From Methylobacterium variabile (GTDB lineage: Bacteria > Pseudomonadota > Alphaproteobacteria > Rhizobiales > Beijerinckiaceae), in NCBI RefSeq assembly GCF_001043975.1, contig NZ_LABY01000151.1:1-33446 (forward strand): a stretch of DNA of 33,446 bases. The letters run 5' to 3'. The position numbers and the translations under genes are program-made. Shown piece after piece: positions 24,285 to 33,031 of this stretch. Under the pieces are notes generated by a model. That model was not told the origin of the DNA. It worked only from the letters and a program-made list of their open reading frames with translations, and did no database searches. The first letter of the stretch is position 1, and each line of letters begins with the position of its first letter.

Positions 24285-25874
24285 ATGCACCGCCGCCTCG
24301 TCCTTCTCCTCATCGCCTGGTGCGCCATCTGGGCCCTGCCTGCCGCCGCGCAGACCGGGCCTGATGCCGCCTATGCGCGGCTCGCCAGCGACAGCTACTC
24401 CGACATCGAGGCCGGCATTGCAGGCCTTGCCACCAGCGGCGATCCCAAGGCCGGGCCGGTGCTGCGCGCGCTGACCGACAACCGCCTGCTCTACCGCCCG
24501 GACGACAAGGCGCTCGCCATCAAGGACGGCGCCGCCGTCACCGACGCGCGTACCGGCGCGGCGATGAGCCCGGACGGCCTCAAGCCCGTGCGGGTCAACA
24601 ACCGCGTCCGGCGCGCCGTCGACGCGGCCCTCGGCACCCTGAACCTCCTCGCCCCCGATCCGGCCACGCGCCGGACCGCCGCCGACGCGGTGTTCAAGGC
24701 CCGCGACGCCGCCGCGCTCCCGGCCCTCGACGCGGCGCTCGCCCGCGAGTCCGACGCGGGCGTGAAGCGCAGCCTGCAGGAGGCCCGCGCCGCCGCGCTG
24801 CTGGCGAAGCCCGGCAGCCCTGAGATCGAGCGGCTGGCCGCCGTCGACACCATCCAGGCCCGGGGTGATTCGGAGGCGCTGGCCATCCTGCGCGGCCTCT
24901 CGGGCGACGCCTCGCAAGGGGTGCGAGACGCCGCCGCCCGCGGCGTGTCGGCGATCGAGAGCCGCCAGGCGCTGATGGCGAACGTGCAGAACGCCTGGTA
25001 CGGCGTCTCCCTCGGCTCGGTGCTGCTGCTCGCCGCCATCGGGCTCGCCATCACATTCGGGGTAATGGGCATCATCAACATGGCCCACGGCGAGATGGTG
25101 ATGCTCGGTGCCTACACCACCTACCTGGTGCAGGAGCTGATCCGCCAGAAGGCCCCCGGCCTGTTCGACTGGTCACTGCCGATCGCGATCCCGCTCGCCT
25201 TCCTCACCGCCGGCGCCGTCGGCGTGCTGATCGAGCGCAGCGTCATCCGCCACCTCTACGGCCGGCCGCTCGAGACGCTGCTCGCCACCTGGGGCATCAG
25301 CCTGATCCTGCAGCAGGCGGTGCGCTCGGTCTTTGGCCCGACCAACCGCGAGGTCGGCGCGCCCTCCTACATGTCCGGCGCCTTCGACCTGTTCGGCCTC
25401 TCGATCACCTGGGGCCGGCTGTGGATCGTGGTGTTCGCGCTCGCGGTCTTCCTCACCCTCAACCTGATCCTAAAGGCGACCTCCTTCGGCCTGAAGACCC
25501 GCGCCGTCACCCAGAACCGCCGCATGGCCGCCGCCATGGGCATCCGCACGCCCTGGATCGATGCCTTCACGTTCGGCCTGGGCTCCGGCATCGCCGGCGT
25601 CGCCGGCGTCGCGCTCTCGCAGATCGACAACGTCTCGCCCAATCTCGGCCAGGGCTACATCATCGACTCGTTCCTGGTCGTGGTGTTCGGCGGCGTCGGC
25701 AATCTGTGGGGCACGCTGGTGGCGGCCCTCACCCTCGGCGTCGCCAACAAGTTCCTCGAGCCCTACGCGGGCGCGGTGCTCGGCAAGATCCTGCTCCTCG
25801 TGTTCATCATCCTGTTCATCCAGAAGCGGCCGCGCGGCCTGTTCGCGCTCAAGGGCCGGGCGGTGGAGGCCTGA
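24285..25874 (+). CDS. urtB: Urea ABC transporter permease UrtB
   Basis: UrtB is one of two membrane subunits of the urea importer. The 529-residue product is longer than the LivH-type core because it has a signal-like N-terminus (MHRRLVLLLIAW) and an alanine-rich helical, HEAT-like periplasmic region (about 25-230) before the permease domain. This extension is typical of UrtB. The permease part starts at WYGVSLGSVLLLAAIGLAITFGVMG and includes MAHGEMVMLGAY and GLKTRAVTQNRRMAAAMGI, the usual ATPase contact. The ATG at 24285 directly precedes the signal segment, but no free ribosome site is apparent. It is 3 bp upstream of urtC. Confidence 0.94.
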   Translation: MHRRLVLLLIAWCAIWALPAAAQTGPDAAYARLASDSYSDIEAGIAGLATSGDPKAGPVLRALTDNRLLYRPDDKALAIKDGAAVTDARTGAAMSPDGLKPVRVNNRVRRAVDAALGTLNLLAPDPATRRTAADAVFKARDAAALPALDAALARESDAGVKRSLQEARAAALLAKPGSPEIERLAAVDTIQARGDSEALAILRGLSGDASQGVRDAAARGVSAIESRQALMANVQNAWYGVSLGSVLLLAAIGLAITFGVMGIINMAHGEMVMLGAYTTYLVQELIRQKAPGLFDWSLPIAIPLAFLTAGAVGVLIERSVIRHLYGRPLETLLATWGISLILQQAVRSVFGPTNREVGAPSYMSGAFDLFGLSITWGRLWIVVFALAVFLTLNLILKATSFGLKTRAVTQNRRMAAAMGIRTPWIDAFTFGLGSGIAGVAGVALSQIDNVSPNLGQGYIIDSFLVVVFGGVGNLWGTLVAALTLGVANKFLEPYAGAVLGKILLLVFIILFIQKRPRGLFALKGRAVEA

Positions 25875-25876
25875 CC

Positions 25877-27031
25877 ATGCTCCTCTCCCGCATCGACAAG
25901 CCCGGCTGGATCTTCCTCGGCGTCCTGGCCCTGGCCTGCATCGTCGTGCCGGGCCTCAACCTCCTCACCGCGCCGGGCTCCGCGCTCCACGTGCCGACCT
26001 ACGCCGTCTCGCTGATGGGCAAGTACCTCGCCTACGCGATCCTGGCGCTCAGCCTCGACCTCGTCTGGGGCTATTGCGGCATCCTCTCGCTCGGCCACGG
26101 CGCGTTCTTCGCGCTCGGCGGCTACGCGATGGGCATGTACCTGATGCGCCAGATCGGGCCGCGGGGCGTCTACGGCAACCCGATCCTGCCCGACTTCATG
26201 GTGTTCCTGAACTACAAGGAGCTGCCCTGGTACTGGCACGGCTTCGATTGGTTTCCCTTCGCCGCCGTGATGGTGCTGCTGGTGCCCGGCATCCTCGCCT
26301 TCGTGTTCGGCTGGCTCGCCTTCCGTTCGCGGGTCACCGGCGTCTACCTGTCGATCATCACCCAGGCGATGACCTTCGCGCTGATGCTCGCCTTCTTCCG
26401 CAACGACATGGGGCTGGGCGGCAACAACGGGCTGACCGACTTCAAGGACATCCTCGGCTTCAACGTGCAGGCGCAAGGGACCCGTGTCGCGCTGTTCGTC
26501 CTGACGGCGCTCGCGCTCGGGCTCGCCTACCTCGTCGCCCGGTTTATGACGACCTCGGCCTTCGGCAAGGTGCTGATCGCGATCCGCGACGCCGAATCGC
26601 GCACCCGCTTCCTCGGCTACCGGACCGCGCACTACAAGGTTCTGGCCTTCACGGTCTCGGCGATGATGGCGGGGGTTGCCGGCGCCCTCTACGTGCCGCA
26701 GGTCGGCATCATCAACCCGTCCGAGTTCGCCCCCGCCAACTCGATCGAGGCGGTGATCTGGGTCGCGGTCGGCGGCCGCGGCACGCTCGTCGGCGCGGCG
26801 CTCGGCGCGGTGCTGGTCAACTACGCCAAGACCCTGCTCACCGGCGCGATGCCGGATGCCTGGCTGTTCGCCCTCGGCGCCCTGTTCGTCGTCGTCACCC
26901 TGTTCCTGCCCAAGGGCATCCTCGGCACTCTGACCGAGCGGCTCGGCTCCCGTCGCGCCAAGGCCCGCCTGCCCGGCCCGAAGCCGGGCGAGATCCCACC
27001 TGCTCTGGCCGAGGAGGGCCGCGGATCATGA
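25877..27031 (+). CDS. urtC: Urea ABC transporter permease UrtC
   Basis: UrtC is the second membrane subunit, of LivM type. The 384-residue product has about ten membrane helices and the motifs WGYCGILSLGHGAFFALGGYAMG (early), GVYLSIITQAMT, NNGLTDFKDILGF, and GKVLIAIRDAESRTRFLGY, which is the ATPase contact. The charged C-terminal tail is cytoplasmic. The start at ATG 25877 follows two bases after the urtB stop, and the gene's end overlaps urtD in an ATGA. This tight packing supports a single operon and fixed subunit ratio. Confidence 0.95.
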   Translation: MLLSRIDKPGWIFLGVLALACIVVPGLNLLTAPGSALHVPTYAVSLMGKYLAYAILALSLDLVWGYCGILSLGHGAFFALGGYAMGMYLMRQIGPRGVYGNPILPDFMVFLNYKELPWYWHGFDWFPFAAVMVLLVPGILAFVFGWLAFRSRVTGVYLSIITQAMTFALMLAFFRNDMGLGGNNGLTDFKDILGFNVQAQGTRVALFVLTALALGLAYLVARFMTTSAFGKVLIAIRDAESRTRFLGYRTAHYKVLAFTVSAMMAGVAGALYVPQVGIINPSEFAPANSIEAVIWVAVGGRGTLVGAALGAVLVNYAKTLLTGAMPDAWLFALGALFVVVTLFLPKGILGTLTERLGSRRAKARLPGPKPGEIPPALAEEGRGS

Positions 27032-27819
27032 GCGCGGCGATCGCCCTGCCCACCTCCGACCCGGTCCACGAGAAGCGCCTCACCCAGGCCCTGCTCTACG
27101 TCGACGACATCAAGGTCACGTTCGACGGCTACCGGGCGTTGCGCGGCCTGTCCCTGACCCTGATGCCGGGCGAGATGCGGGCCATCATCGGCCCGAACGG
27201 TGCCGGCAAGACCACGATGATGGACTGCATCACCGGCAAGACCCGGCCGGATACCGGCCAGGTGATCTTCGACGGCCTGCACGACCTGACCCGCATGGAC
27301 GAGGCGGCGATCGCCGAGCTCGGCATCGGCCGCAAGTTCCAGAAGCCGACGGTGTTCGAGAGCCACACCGTCGCCGACAACATCCTGCTGGCGCTGAAAG
27401 GCCCCCGGGCGGCGACCGCCTCGCTGTTCGGCTGGCGCAACCGGGTCGAGCGGGAGCGCATCGACGCGATCCTCGAGACGACAGGCCTCGTCGCCCATCG
27501 GGCACGCCCGGCCGCCGACCTCTCGCACGGCCAGAAGCAGTGGCTCGAGATCGGCATGCTGCTCGCGCAGGATCCCAAGCTCCTCCTCGTCGACGAGCCG
27601 GTCGCCGGCATGACCGACGCCGAGACCGAGGCGACCGCGACGCTCTTGCGCCGCATCGCCCGGGACCACGCGGTGATCGTGGTCGAGCACGACATGCACT
27701 TCGTGCGCGCGCTCCAGTGCCGCGTCACCTGCCTGCACGAGGGCGCGGTGCTGGCCGAGGGCTCGATCGATTCCGTCTCGGCCGACCCGCGGGTGGTCGA
27801 GGTCTATCTCGGACGCTGA
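27028..27819 (+). CDS. urtD: Urea ABC transporter ATP-binding protein UrtD
   Basis: The 263-residue ATPase is of LivG type. Walker A GPNGAGKTT is at 55-63, the signature LSHGQKQW at 165-172 and Walker B LLLVDEP at 185-191, with the switch histidine in VVEHDMHF. LSHGQKQWLEIGMLL and DEPVAGMTDAETE are characteristic of UrtD rather than of amino-acid LivG proteins. Its ATG overlaps the urtC stop (ATGA). It should form a heterodimer with UrtE on the UrtBC membrane core. Confidence 0.95.
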   Translation: MSAAIALPTSDPVHEKRLTQALLYVDDIKVTFDGYRALRGLSLTLMPGEMRAIIGPNGAGKTTMMDCITGKTRPDTGQVIFDGLHDLTRMDEAAIAELGIGRKFQKPTVFESHTVADNILLALKGPRAATASLFGWRNRVERERIDAILETTGLVAHRARPAADLSHGQKQWLEIGMLLAQDPKLLLVDEPVAGMTDAETEATATLLRRIARDHAVIVVEHDMHFVRALQCRVTCLHEGAVLAEGSIDSVSADPRVVEVYLGR

Positions 27820-27833
27820 GGATCTTCTTGGAC

Positions 27834-28529
27834 ATGCTCTCCGTCGAGACCATCGATCTCCATTACGGCGCGGCCCAGGCCCTGCGCGGCGTTTCGCTCC
27901 AGGCCGAACTCGGCAAGGTCACCGCGGTGCTCGGCCGCAACGGCGTCGGCAAGACCTCGCTGATGCGCGCCATCGTCGGCCAGCAGCCGGTCTCGAAGGG
28001 CGCGGTCAAGCTCGACGGGCGCGACATCAGCCGGCTCGCCCCCTACGACCGCGCCCGCCAGGGCATCGCCTTCGTGCCGCAAGGGCGCGAGATCTTCCCG
28101 CTGCTGACCGTCAAGGAGAACCTCGAGACCGGCTTCGCGCCCGTGAAGCGCGCCGACCGCTACGTGCCGGGTGAGATCTACGACCTCTTCCCGGTGCTCA
28201 AGGACATGCTGGGGCGCCGCGGCGGCGACCTCTCGGGCGGCCAGCAGCAGCAGCTCGCCATCGGCCGCGCCCTGGTGACGCGCCCCCGCGTCCTCGTCCT
28301 CGACGAGCCGACCGAGGGCATCCAGCCCTCGATCATCAAGGATATCGGCCGGGCGATCGACTACCTGCGGGGCAAGGGCGACATGGCGATCGTGCTGGTC
28401 GAGCAGTACTTCGAGTGGGCCCGCGACCTGTGCGATTCCTACGCGGTGATGGACCGCGGCCAGGTGGTGGAGGCGGGCCCGCGCTCGGGGATGGTGGAGG
28501 CGCAGGTGCGGCGGTGGCTGTCGGTGTGA
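27834..28529 (+). CDS. urtE: Urea ABC transporter ATP-binding protein UrtE
   Basis: The 231-residue ATPase is of LivF type. Walker A is GRNGVGKTS (34-42), the signature LSGGQQQQ (133-140) and Walker B VLVLDEP (153-159). GIAFVPQGREIFPLLTVKENL and EPTEGIQPSIIKDIG are typical for UrtE. ATG 27834 lies 14 bp after the urtD stop; a TTG at 27828, two codons earlier and better spaced from GAGGA, is a possible alternative. It is the last urt gene; no urease genes follow in this window, so urea hydrolysis must be encoded elsewhere. Confidence 0.95.
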   Translation: MLSVETIDLHYGAAQALRGVSLQAELGKVTAVLGRNGVGKTSLMRAIVGQQPVSKGAVKLDGRDISRLAPYDRARQGIAFVPQGREIFPLLTVKENLETGFAPVKRADRYVPGEIYDLFPVLKDMLGRRGGDLSGGQQQQLAIGRALVTRPRVLVLDEPTEGIQPSIIKDIGRAIDYLRGKGDMAIVLVEQYFEWARDLCDSYAVMDRGQVVEAGPRSGMVEAQVRRWLSV

Positions 28530-28558
28530 GGCCGGCAGCATAGAGGATGCTCATGACA

Positions 28559-28593
28559 ATGATGACGGGCTCGACGGCCCGCCCTGTCATCAT
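28559..28593. terminator. Hairpin between convergent urtE and HEPN genes
   Basis: ATGATGAC pairs with GTCATCAT, continued by GGGC with GCCC around a small loop. It starts 30 nt after the urtE stop and also covers the stop codon of the HEPN gene on the other strand, so it may end transcription from both sides. Confidence 0.6.
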
Positions 28594-29080
28594 GACTTGA
28601 GAATCGTGAGCGACCGAGACTCGGACTTGCGGCGCATGGGGTCCGTCTTCCCCGCAGGCACATCGTCCCCGGCATCCAGGTCGACCGGGAAATGCTGCGC
28701 ACTGGCATCGATCAGGCGGCGGAGGACATCCGAGGCAAGATCGAACTTCTCGCTGGGTATCGCCGCAGGCAACCTGCCGCCGGTCTTCGGGTACCGGAAT
28801 GCGGTGGCGTAGGTCCTGAGATAGCCAAGCCCCTGCATCGCGGTCCGGAGGGGATGTTCCTCGGGAACCTGTCGGCGAGACGGTCGAGGATGTGGACGTC
28901 CTTGATCTGGACGTGCTCGCCTTCCGAGGTGAGCAGGGCGAGGAGGAGTTTCTCTGCGGCCTGTTCCAGATGGTAGGCGTCGTTCCTGCTCTTGCAGTTG
29001 TGCAGGATGATCGCATCCTTCAGGTCGCGGTCCGCGAGCCTGAGATGGTTGGCGATGTGAAGACTAGCGGCTGAAGACAC
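28590..29080 (-). pseudogene. HEPN-domain protein, frameshifted
   Basis: Two minus-strand frames together form one HEPN protein of about 163 residues. The first runs from a GTG at 29080 (DRDLKDAIILHNCKSRNDAYHLEQAAEKLLLALL) to DRLADRFP. The natural continuation, EEHPLRTAMQGLGYLRTYATAFRYPK to the stop at 28590, is in another frame. The shift is explained by one missing base in the C-run at 28863-28865 (minus strand). The R-x4-H pattern in SRNDAYH is the proposed HEPN RNase motif. With the upstream nucleotidyltransferase this is a HepT/MntA-type toxin-antitoxin layout, and loss of the HEPN part would remove the toxin. A sequencing error in the homopolymer is possible. Confidence 0.75.
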
Positions 29081-29420
29081 GCACGGCGTGCCCGGCGATG
29101 TCCCGCGTCCTCGAATTCGCGACAGTCAGGTCCGACAGGAACTCGCTCTTGAGGGAGCACAGCACGTCCGCATAGACCCCCGACCCTTTGTGCGTCTCGT
29201 AGCCGAGCAGCGGGTCGAGCAGGCGCTCGTCGGCGTCGTCGGGCAGAACCACGAGAATGTCCCAGTCGCTGTCCGGACTCGCCGTTCCCCTCGCGCGGCT
29301 GCCGAACAGCAGCACGTCCTCCGGAGCGTAGACGGCCTCGATCCGCTCCAGGAGCGTCTTCAGCGCGGGATACTCGCCCGTGGCGGGCACGAGTTCCGCG
29401 ACGGATGTCGGTGTCGTCAT
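29064..29420 (-). CDS. MNT-type nucleotidyltransferase (antitoxin-like)
   Basis: The 118-residue product has the minimal nucleotidyltransferase motif LLFGSRARG (37-45) followed by SPDSDWDILVVL, with D52 and D54 as metal-binding acids. In MntA/HepT pairs the nucleotidyltransferase neutralises the HEPN RNase by AMPylation. Its 3' end overlaps the HEPN start by 17 bp, a usual arrangement for these pairs. The third acidic residue may be the D in YADVLCSLK. It seems intact while its partner is broken. The upstream space to rimP contains the divergent promoters. Confidence 0.85.
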   Translation of the reverse strand: MTTPTSVAELVPATGEYPALKTLLERIEAVYAPEDVLLFGSRARGTASPDSDWDILVVLPDDADERLLDPLLGYETHKGSGVYADVLCSLKSEFLSDLTVANSRTRDIAGHAVRVFSR

Positions 29421-29654
29421 CGTCCGATCCTCGGGGCAGGTATGATAGCAAGCGCCCAGCGCCCAGTCATCGGGGGCGGATGCGAGGTCCGTTGCGAGGG
29501 TCGGAAGCGCGCGCCGGCTGCCTCGCCGTGCTACTCACCTCGTGAGCCTTCGGCCGGCTCCCTGCGATAAGCGCCGACCACCTTGCATTTCGCGCGTTCC
29601 GGGATTATCTCCGCGACAACAGTTCTGTTCGTGGCTGATGAGGCTGCGGTGCGG
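29421..29654. other. Leader/promoter region between MNT gene and rimP operon
   Basis: I see no gene. The segment from about 29560 to the terminator at 29655 could be a transcribed leader or a small RNA. No tRNA-fMet, which precedes rimP in enterobacteria, is recognisable here. Confidence 0.45.
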
Positions 29655-29684
29655 GAGTGGGTCCCTCGGGGCCCGCTCTTTTTT
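29655..29684 (+). terminator. Intrinsic terminator in the rimP-nusA leader
   Basis: GAGTGGGTCC pairs with GGGCCCGCTC (wobbles included) around a small loop, immediately followed by six T residues at 29679-29684. It is the most canonical intrinsic terminator in the window. It stands 80 bp before the rimP ATG, so the operon may be attenuated here, or a small leader RNA ends here. Confidence 0.75.
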
Positions 29685-29764
29685 ATTGCCGCAACGCCTC
29701 CCCGGGCGCGAGCCGAACGCCAGATTGCCTCCTCCCACGGGACCGCGCCACGGCTTTCGACCCC

Positions 29765-30382
29765 ATGACCGACGCTCCAGACCAACACCCGGCCGAGAAG
29801 CGGCTCATCACCGAGACCGGCGTCGCCGCCCGGGTGGCGCAGATCATCGAGCCGTCGATCGAGGGCCTCGGCTTCCGCCTCGTGCGGGTGCGCGTCACCG
29901 GCCAGAACGGCTGCACGGTGCAGATCATGGCCGAACGGCCGGACGGCACCATGACGGTGGACGATTGCGAGACCGTGAGCCGCACGATCTCGCCGATCCT
30001 CGACGTCGACGACCCGATCGGCGGCGCCTACTACCTCGAGATCTCTTCGCCGGGCATCGACCGGCCGCTGGTGCGGGCGGGCGACTTCGCCCGCTGGGCC
30101 GGCTACGAGGCCAAGGTCGAGCTGGCGACGCCGCTGGACGGCCGCAAGCGCTTCCGCGGCATCATCCGGGCGCCGGAGGGCGAGACGGTCCGCATCGAGC
30201 TGCCTGACGCCAAGGAGGGCACCCCCTCCGCCTACGACCTCCCCTTGCGCGACATCGGCGAGGCCCACCTCGTCCTCACCGACGCCCTGGTGCGCGAATC
30301 CCTGCGGCGCGGCTCGGCCCCGCCGCAGGACGACGAGGAGGATGACGAGGACGAGGGCGCCGCCCCGCCCGTCACCCACTGA
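29765..30382 (+). CDS. rimP: Ribosome maturation factor RimP
   Basis: RimP helps assemble the 30S ribosomal subunit. The 205-residue product has the N-terminal domain ([22 protein letters not shown]), then [37 protein letters not shown], the family's signature around residues 65-100, and the Sm-like C-terminal domain. It ends in an acidic tail ([12 protein letters not shown]), which is an alphaproteobacterial habit. The ATG at 29765 was chosen because the upstream frame reads through the leader terminator. It is followed by nusA 49 bp downstream, the conserved order. Confidence 0.95.
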   Translation: MTDAPDQHPAEKRLITETGVAARVAQIIEPSIEGLGFRLVRVRVTGQNGCTVQIMAERPDGTMTVDDCETVSRTISPILDVDDPIGGAYYLEISSPGIDRPLVRAGDFARWAGYEAKVELATPLDGRKRFRGIIRAPEGETVRIELPDAKEGTPSAYDLPLRDIGEAHLVLTDALVRESLRRGSAPPQDDEEDDEDEGAAPPVTH

Positions 30383-30431
30383 GCGCCAGCCCACCCACAT
30401 CCGAGAGACCAGCCAAGGAAGGATTGAACCG

Positions 30432-32111
30432 ATGGCCGTCGTCAGCGCCAACAGGCTCGAACTCCTCCAGATCGCCGATGCGGTCGCCCGCGAGAAGGTG
30501 ATCGACCGCGCCATCGTGATCGGCGCCATGGAGGAGGCGATCGCCAAGGCCGCCCGCTCGCGCTACGGCGCCGAGACTGACGTGCACGCCGAGATCGACC
30601 CCCGCACTGGGGCGCTGCGCCTGTCGCGCCACCTCCTGGTGGTCGACGAGGTCGAGAACGACGCCCGCGAGATCGACCTCGACTCCGCCCGCCGCCACAA
30701 CCCGGCCGCCCAGGTCGGCGACGTGATCTCCGACACCCTGCCGCCGTTCGATTTCGGCCGCGTCGCCGCCCAGTCGGCCAAGCAGGTGATCGTCCAGAAG
30801 GTCCGCGACGCCGAGCGCGACCGCCAGTATGAGGAGTACAAGGACCGCATCGGCGAGGTCGTGAACGGCCTCGTCAAGCGCGTCGAGTACGGCAACGTCA
30901 TCGTCGACCTCGGCCGCGGCGAGGGCATCGTGCGCCGCGACGAGTCGATCCCGCGCGAGACCTTCCGCCCCGGCGACCGCATCCGCGCCTACCTGTTCGA
31001 CGTCCGCCGCGAGGTGCGCGGGCCGCAGATCTTCCTCTCGCGCTCGCACCCGCAGTTCATGGCCAAGCTCTTCGGCCAGGAAGTGCCGGAGATCTACGAC
31101 GGCATCGTCGAGGTGAAGGCGGTGGCCCGCGATCCCGGCTCGCGCGCCAAGATCGCGGTGATCTCGCGCGATTCCTCGATCGACCCGGTCGGCGCCTGCG
31201 TCGGCATGCGTGGCTCCCGCGTCCAGGCGGTCGTCGGCGAGCTGCAGGGCGAGAAGATCGACATCATCCCGTGGTCGCAGGACCAGGCGACCTTCATCGT
31301 CAACGCGCTGCAGCCGGCCGAGGTGGTCAAGGTGGTGCTCGACGAGGAGGCCGACCGCATCGAGGTGGTGGTGCCGGACGACCAGCTCTCCCTCGCCATC
31401 GGCCGGCGCGGCCAGAACGTGCGGCTCGCCTCCCAGCTCACCGGCTGGGATATCGATATCCTGACCGAGGCCGAGGAGTCCGAGCGCCGGCAGAAGGAGT
31501 TCGTCGAGCGCACCAACGCCTTCATGCAGGCCCTCGACGTCGACGAGACCGTGGGCCAGCTGCTGGCGGCGGAGGGCTTCCGCTCGGTCGAGGAGATCGC
31601 CTACGTCGAGCCGTCCGAGCTCGCCAACATCCAAGGCCTCGACGAGGAGACCGGCGCCGAGATCCAGGCCCGCGCCGTCGACTACCTCAACCGCATCGAG
31701 GCCGAGAACGACGCCCGCCGCATTGAGCTCGGCGTCGCCGACGAGCTGCGCGAGATCGACGGCATCACCACCCCGATGATGGTGGCGCTCGGCGAGAACG
31801 ACGTGAAGACCGTCGAGGACCTCGCCGGCTGCGCCACCGACGACCTCGTCGGCTACACCGAAGGCCGCGGCCCCGAGGCGGTGCGCCACGCCGGCTACCT
31901 CGACGGGTTCGAGCTCTCCCGCGCCGAGGCCGAGGCGATGATCATGGCCGCGCGCGTCCATGCCGGCTGGGTCGAGGCGCCCCCGCCGGAGGAGGCGCAG
32001 GAGGGTGACGAGGGCGAGGAGTCCGAGGCCGAGCACGCCGAGGGTGAGGAGCACGAGGCGGTGCCGGTCGAGGAGGGCGCCGCCGCGACCGCCGAGGGCC
32101 AGCCGACCTGA
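30432..32111 (+). CDS. nusA: Transcription termination/antitermination factor NusA
   Basis: NusA binds RNA polymerase and nascent RNA and modulates pausing, termination and rRNA antitermination. The 559-residue product has the N-terminal polymerase-binding domain (1-130), S1 domain (about 138-203, [22 protein letters not shown]), KH1 ([15 protein letters not shown], 254-268), KH2 ([12 protein letters not shown], 323-334), helix-hairpin-helix repeats (about 370-530) and an acidic tail. AGGAAGGA sits shortly before the ATG at 30432. NusA may act on the leader terminator of its own operon, as in other bacteria, but that is inference. Confidence 0.97.
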   Translation: MAVVSANRLELLQIADAVAREKVIDRAIVIGAMEEAIAKAARSRYGAETDVHAEIDPRTGALRLSRHLLVVDEVENDAREIDLDSARRHNPAAQVGDVISDTLPPFDFGRVAAQSAKQVIVQKVRDAERDRQYEEYKDRIGEVVNGLVKRVEYGNVIVDLGRGEGIVRRDESIPRETFRPGDRIRAYLFDVRREVRGPQIFLSRSHPQFMAKLFGQEVPEIYDGIVEVKAVARDPGSRAKIAVISRDSSIDPVGACVGMRGSRVQAVVGELQGEKIDIIPWSQDQATFIVNALQPAEVVKVVLDEEADRIEVVVPDDQLSLAIGRRGQNVRLASQLTGWDIDILTEAEESERRQKEFVERTNAFMQALDVDETVGQLLAAEGFRSVEEIAYVEPSELANIQGLDEETGAEIQARAVDYLNRIEAENDARRIELGVADELREIDGITTPMMVALGENDVKTVEDLAGCATDDLVGYTEGRGPEAVRHAGYLDGFELSRAEAEAMIMAARVHAGWVEAPPPEEAQEGDEGEESEAEHAEGEEHEAVPVEEGAAATAEGQPT

Positions 32112-32128
32112 GGCGGGCGGGACGCGGG

Positions 32129-32917
32129 ATGAGCCCCATGCAGGACGAGCCCCAGGATGCGGACGCGCTGCCGCCGGACGTCCTCGACGCCGGCGCCGGG
32201 CGCGGCCGCGCCAACGCGGAGCGCACCTGCCTGGTCACGCGCGAGGCCGGCAACCCCGAGCGGATGATCCGCTTCGCCCTCGGTCCCGACAGCACGGTGG
32301 TGCCGGACCTGCGCGCCCGGCTCCCCGGCCGCGGCGCGTGGGTCACGGCGACCCGGGCGGCGGTGGCGGAGGCGGTGAAGAAGCGCCTGTTCCAGCGCGC
32401 CTTCCGGCAGAAGGGCGCGCTCGTCGCGCCCGATCTCACGGATGTGATCGAGGCGTCCCTGCGCGACGACCTGCGCCAGGCCTTCTCCCTCGCCAACAAG
32501 GCGGGCTGCGTCGTCACCGGCTTCACCAAGGTGGAGAGCGCCGTCGAGAGCCCGTCCGGGGTCGCCGCCCTGGTGCATGCCAGCGACGCGAGTCCCGACG
32601 GGCGCCGAAAGCTCGCCCAGGCATTGCGAAGGCGCTACGGCGATGCCATATCGGGCATCCCGGTCATCGACGACCTGTCCGGTGAAGAATTGGACATGGC
32701 CTTGGGCCGGGATCATGTGATACATGCTGCCCTCGTCGCGGGAGCTGGCACTGCCGGCTTGCTCGCGCGTTGGCGTCGGCTCCACGTCTTCCGCGGCGAG
32801 GCGGCGACGCTGGGAACCGCCGGAACGGAGCCTCAGGGCCCCGACGCGGCGCTCCCGGACGCTGTCCAGGATGGTGGAACATCGTCGCGGACCGGCCCCC
32901 CGGAGGCCGGTGGTTGA
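32129..32917 (+). CDS. YlxR-family (DUF448) RNA-binding protein with L7Ae-like domain
   Basis: The 262-residue product carries the YlxR core RTCLVTREAGNPERMIRFAL and LPGRGAWVTATRAAV (about 32-80), a small RNA-binding fold encoded between nusA and infB in most bacteria. Residues about 110-210 (LRQAFSLANKAGCVVTGFTKVESAV) resemble an L7Ae-type RNA-binding domain; this two-domain form is common in alphaproteobacteria. The C-terminal 60 residues are low-complexity. Start at ATG 32129; an in-frame ATG three codons later is possible. YlxR has been linked to RNase P and ribosome function in other bacteria. Confidence 0.92.
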   Translation: MSPMQDEPQDADALPPDVLDAGAGRGRANAERTCLVTREAGNPERMIRFALGPDSTVVPDLRARLPGRGAWVTATRAAVAEAVKKRLFQRAFRQKGALVAPDLTDVIEASLRDDLRQAFSLANKAGCVVTGFTKVESAVESPSGVAALVHASDASPDGRRKLAQALRRRYGDAISGIPVIDDLSGEELDMALGRDHVIHAALVAGAGTAGLLARWRRLHVFRGEAATLGTAGTEPQGPDAALPDAVQDGGTSSRTGPPEAGG

Positions 32918-33031
32918 GTGAATCGAATGGGATCGGCCCGGTCGGCGGGTGCGCTCCCGGGAATACGATGGGAGGCGGCCGCCGGGAGGCCGGGTCCCGG
33001 GACGGACGAGAACCCCCAGGGTCTGAACTGA

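Noticed and set aside
29455..29654. A tRNA gene in front of rimP, by analogy to metY in enterobacteria
   Set aside because: No cloverleaf, T-loop (GTTCRA) at the proper place or acceptor stem could be fitted.
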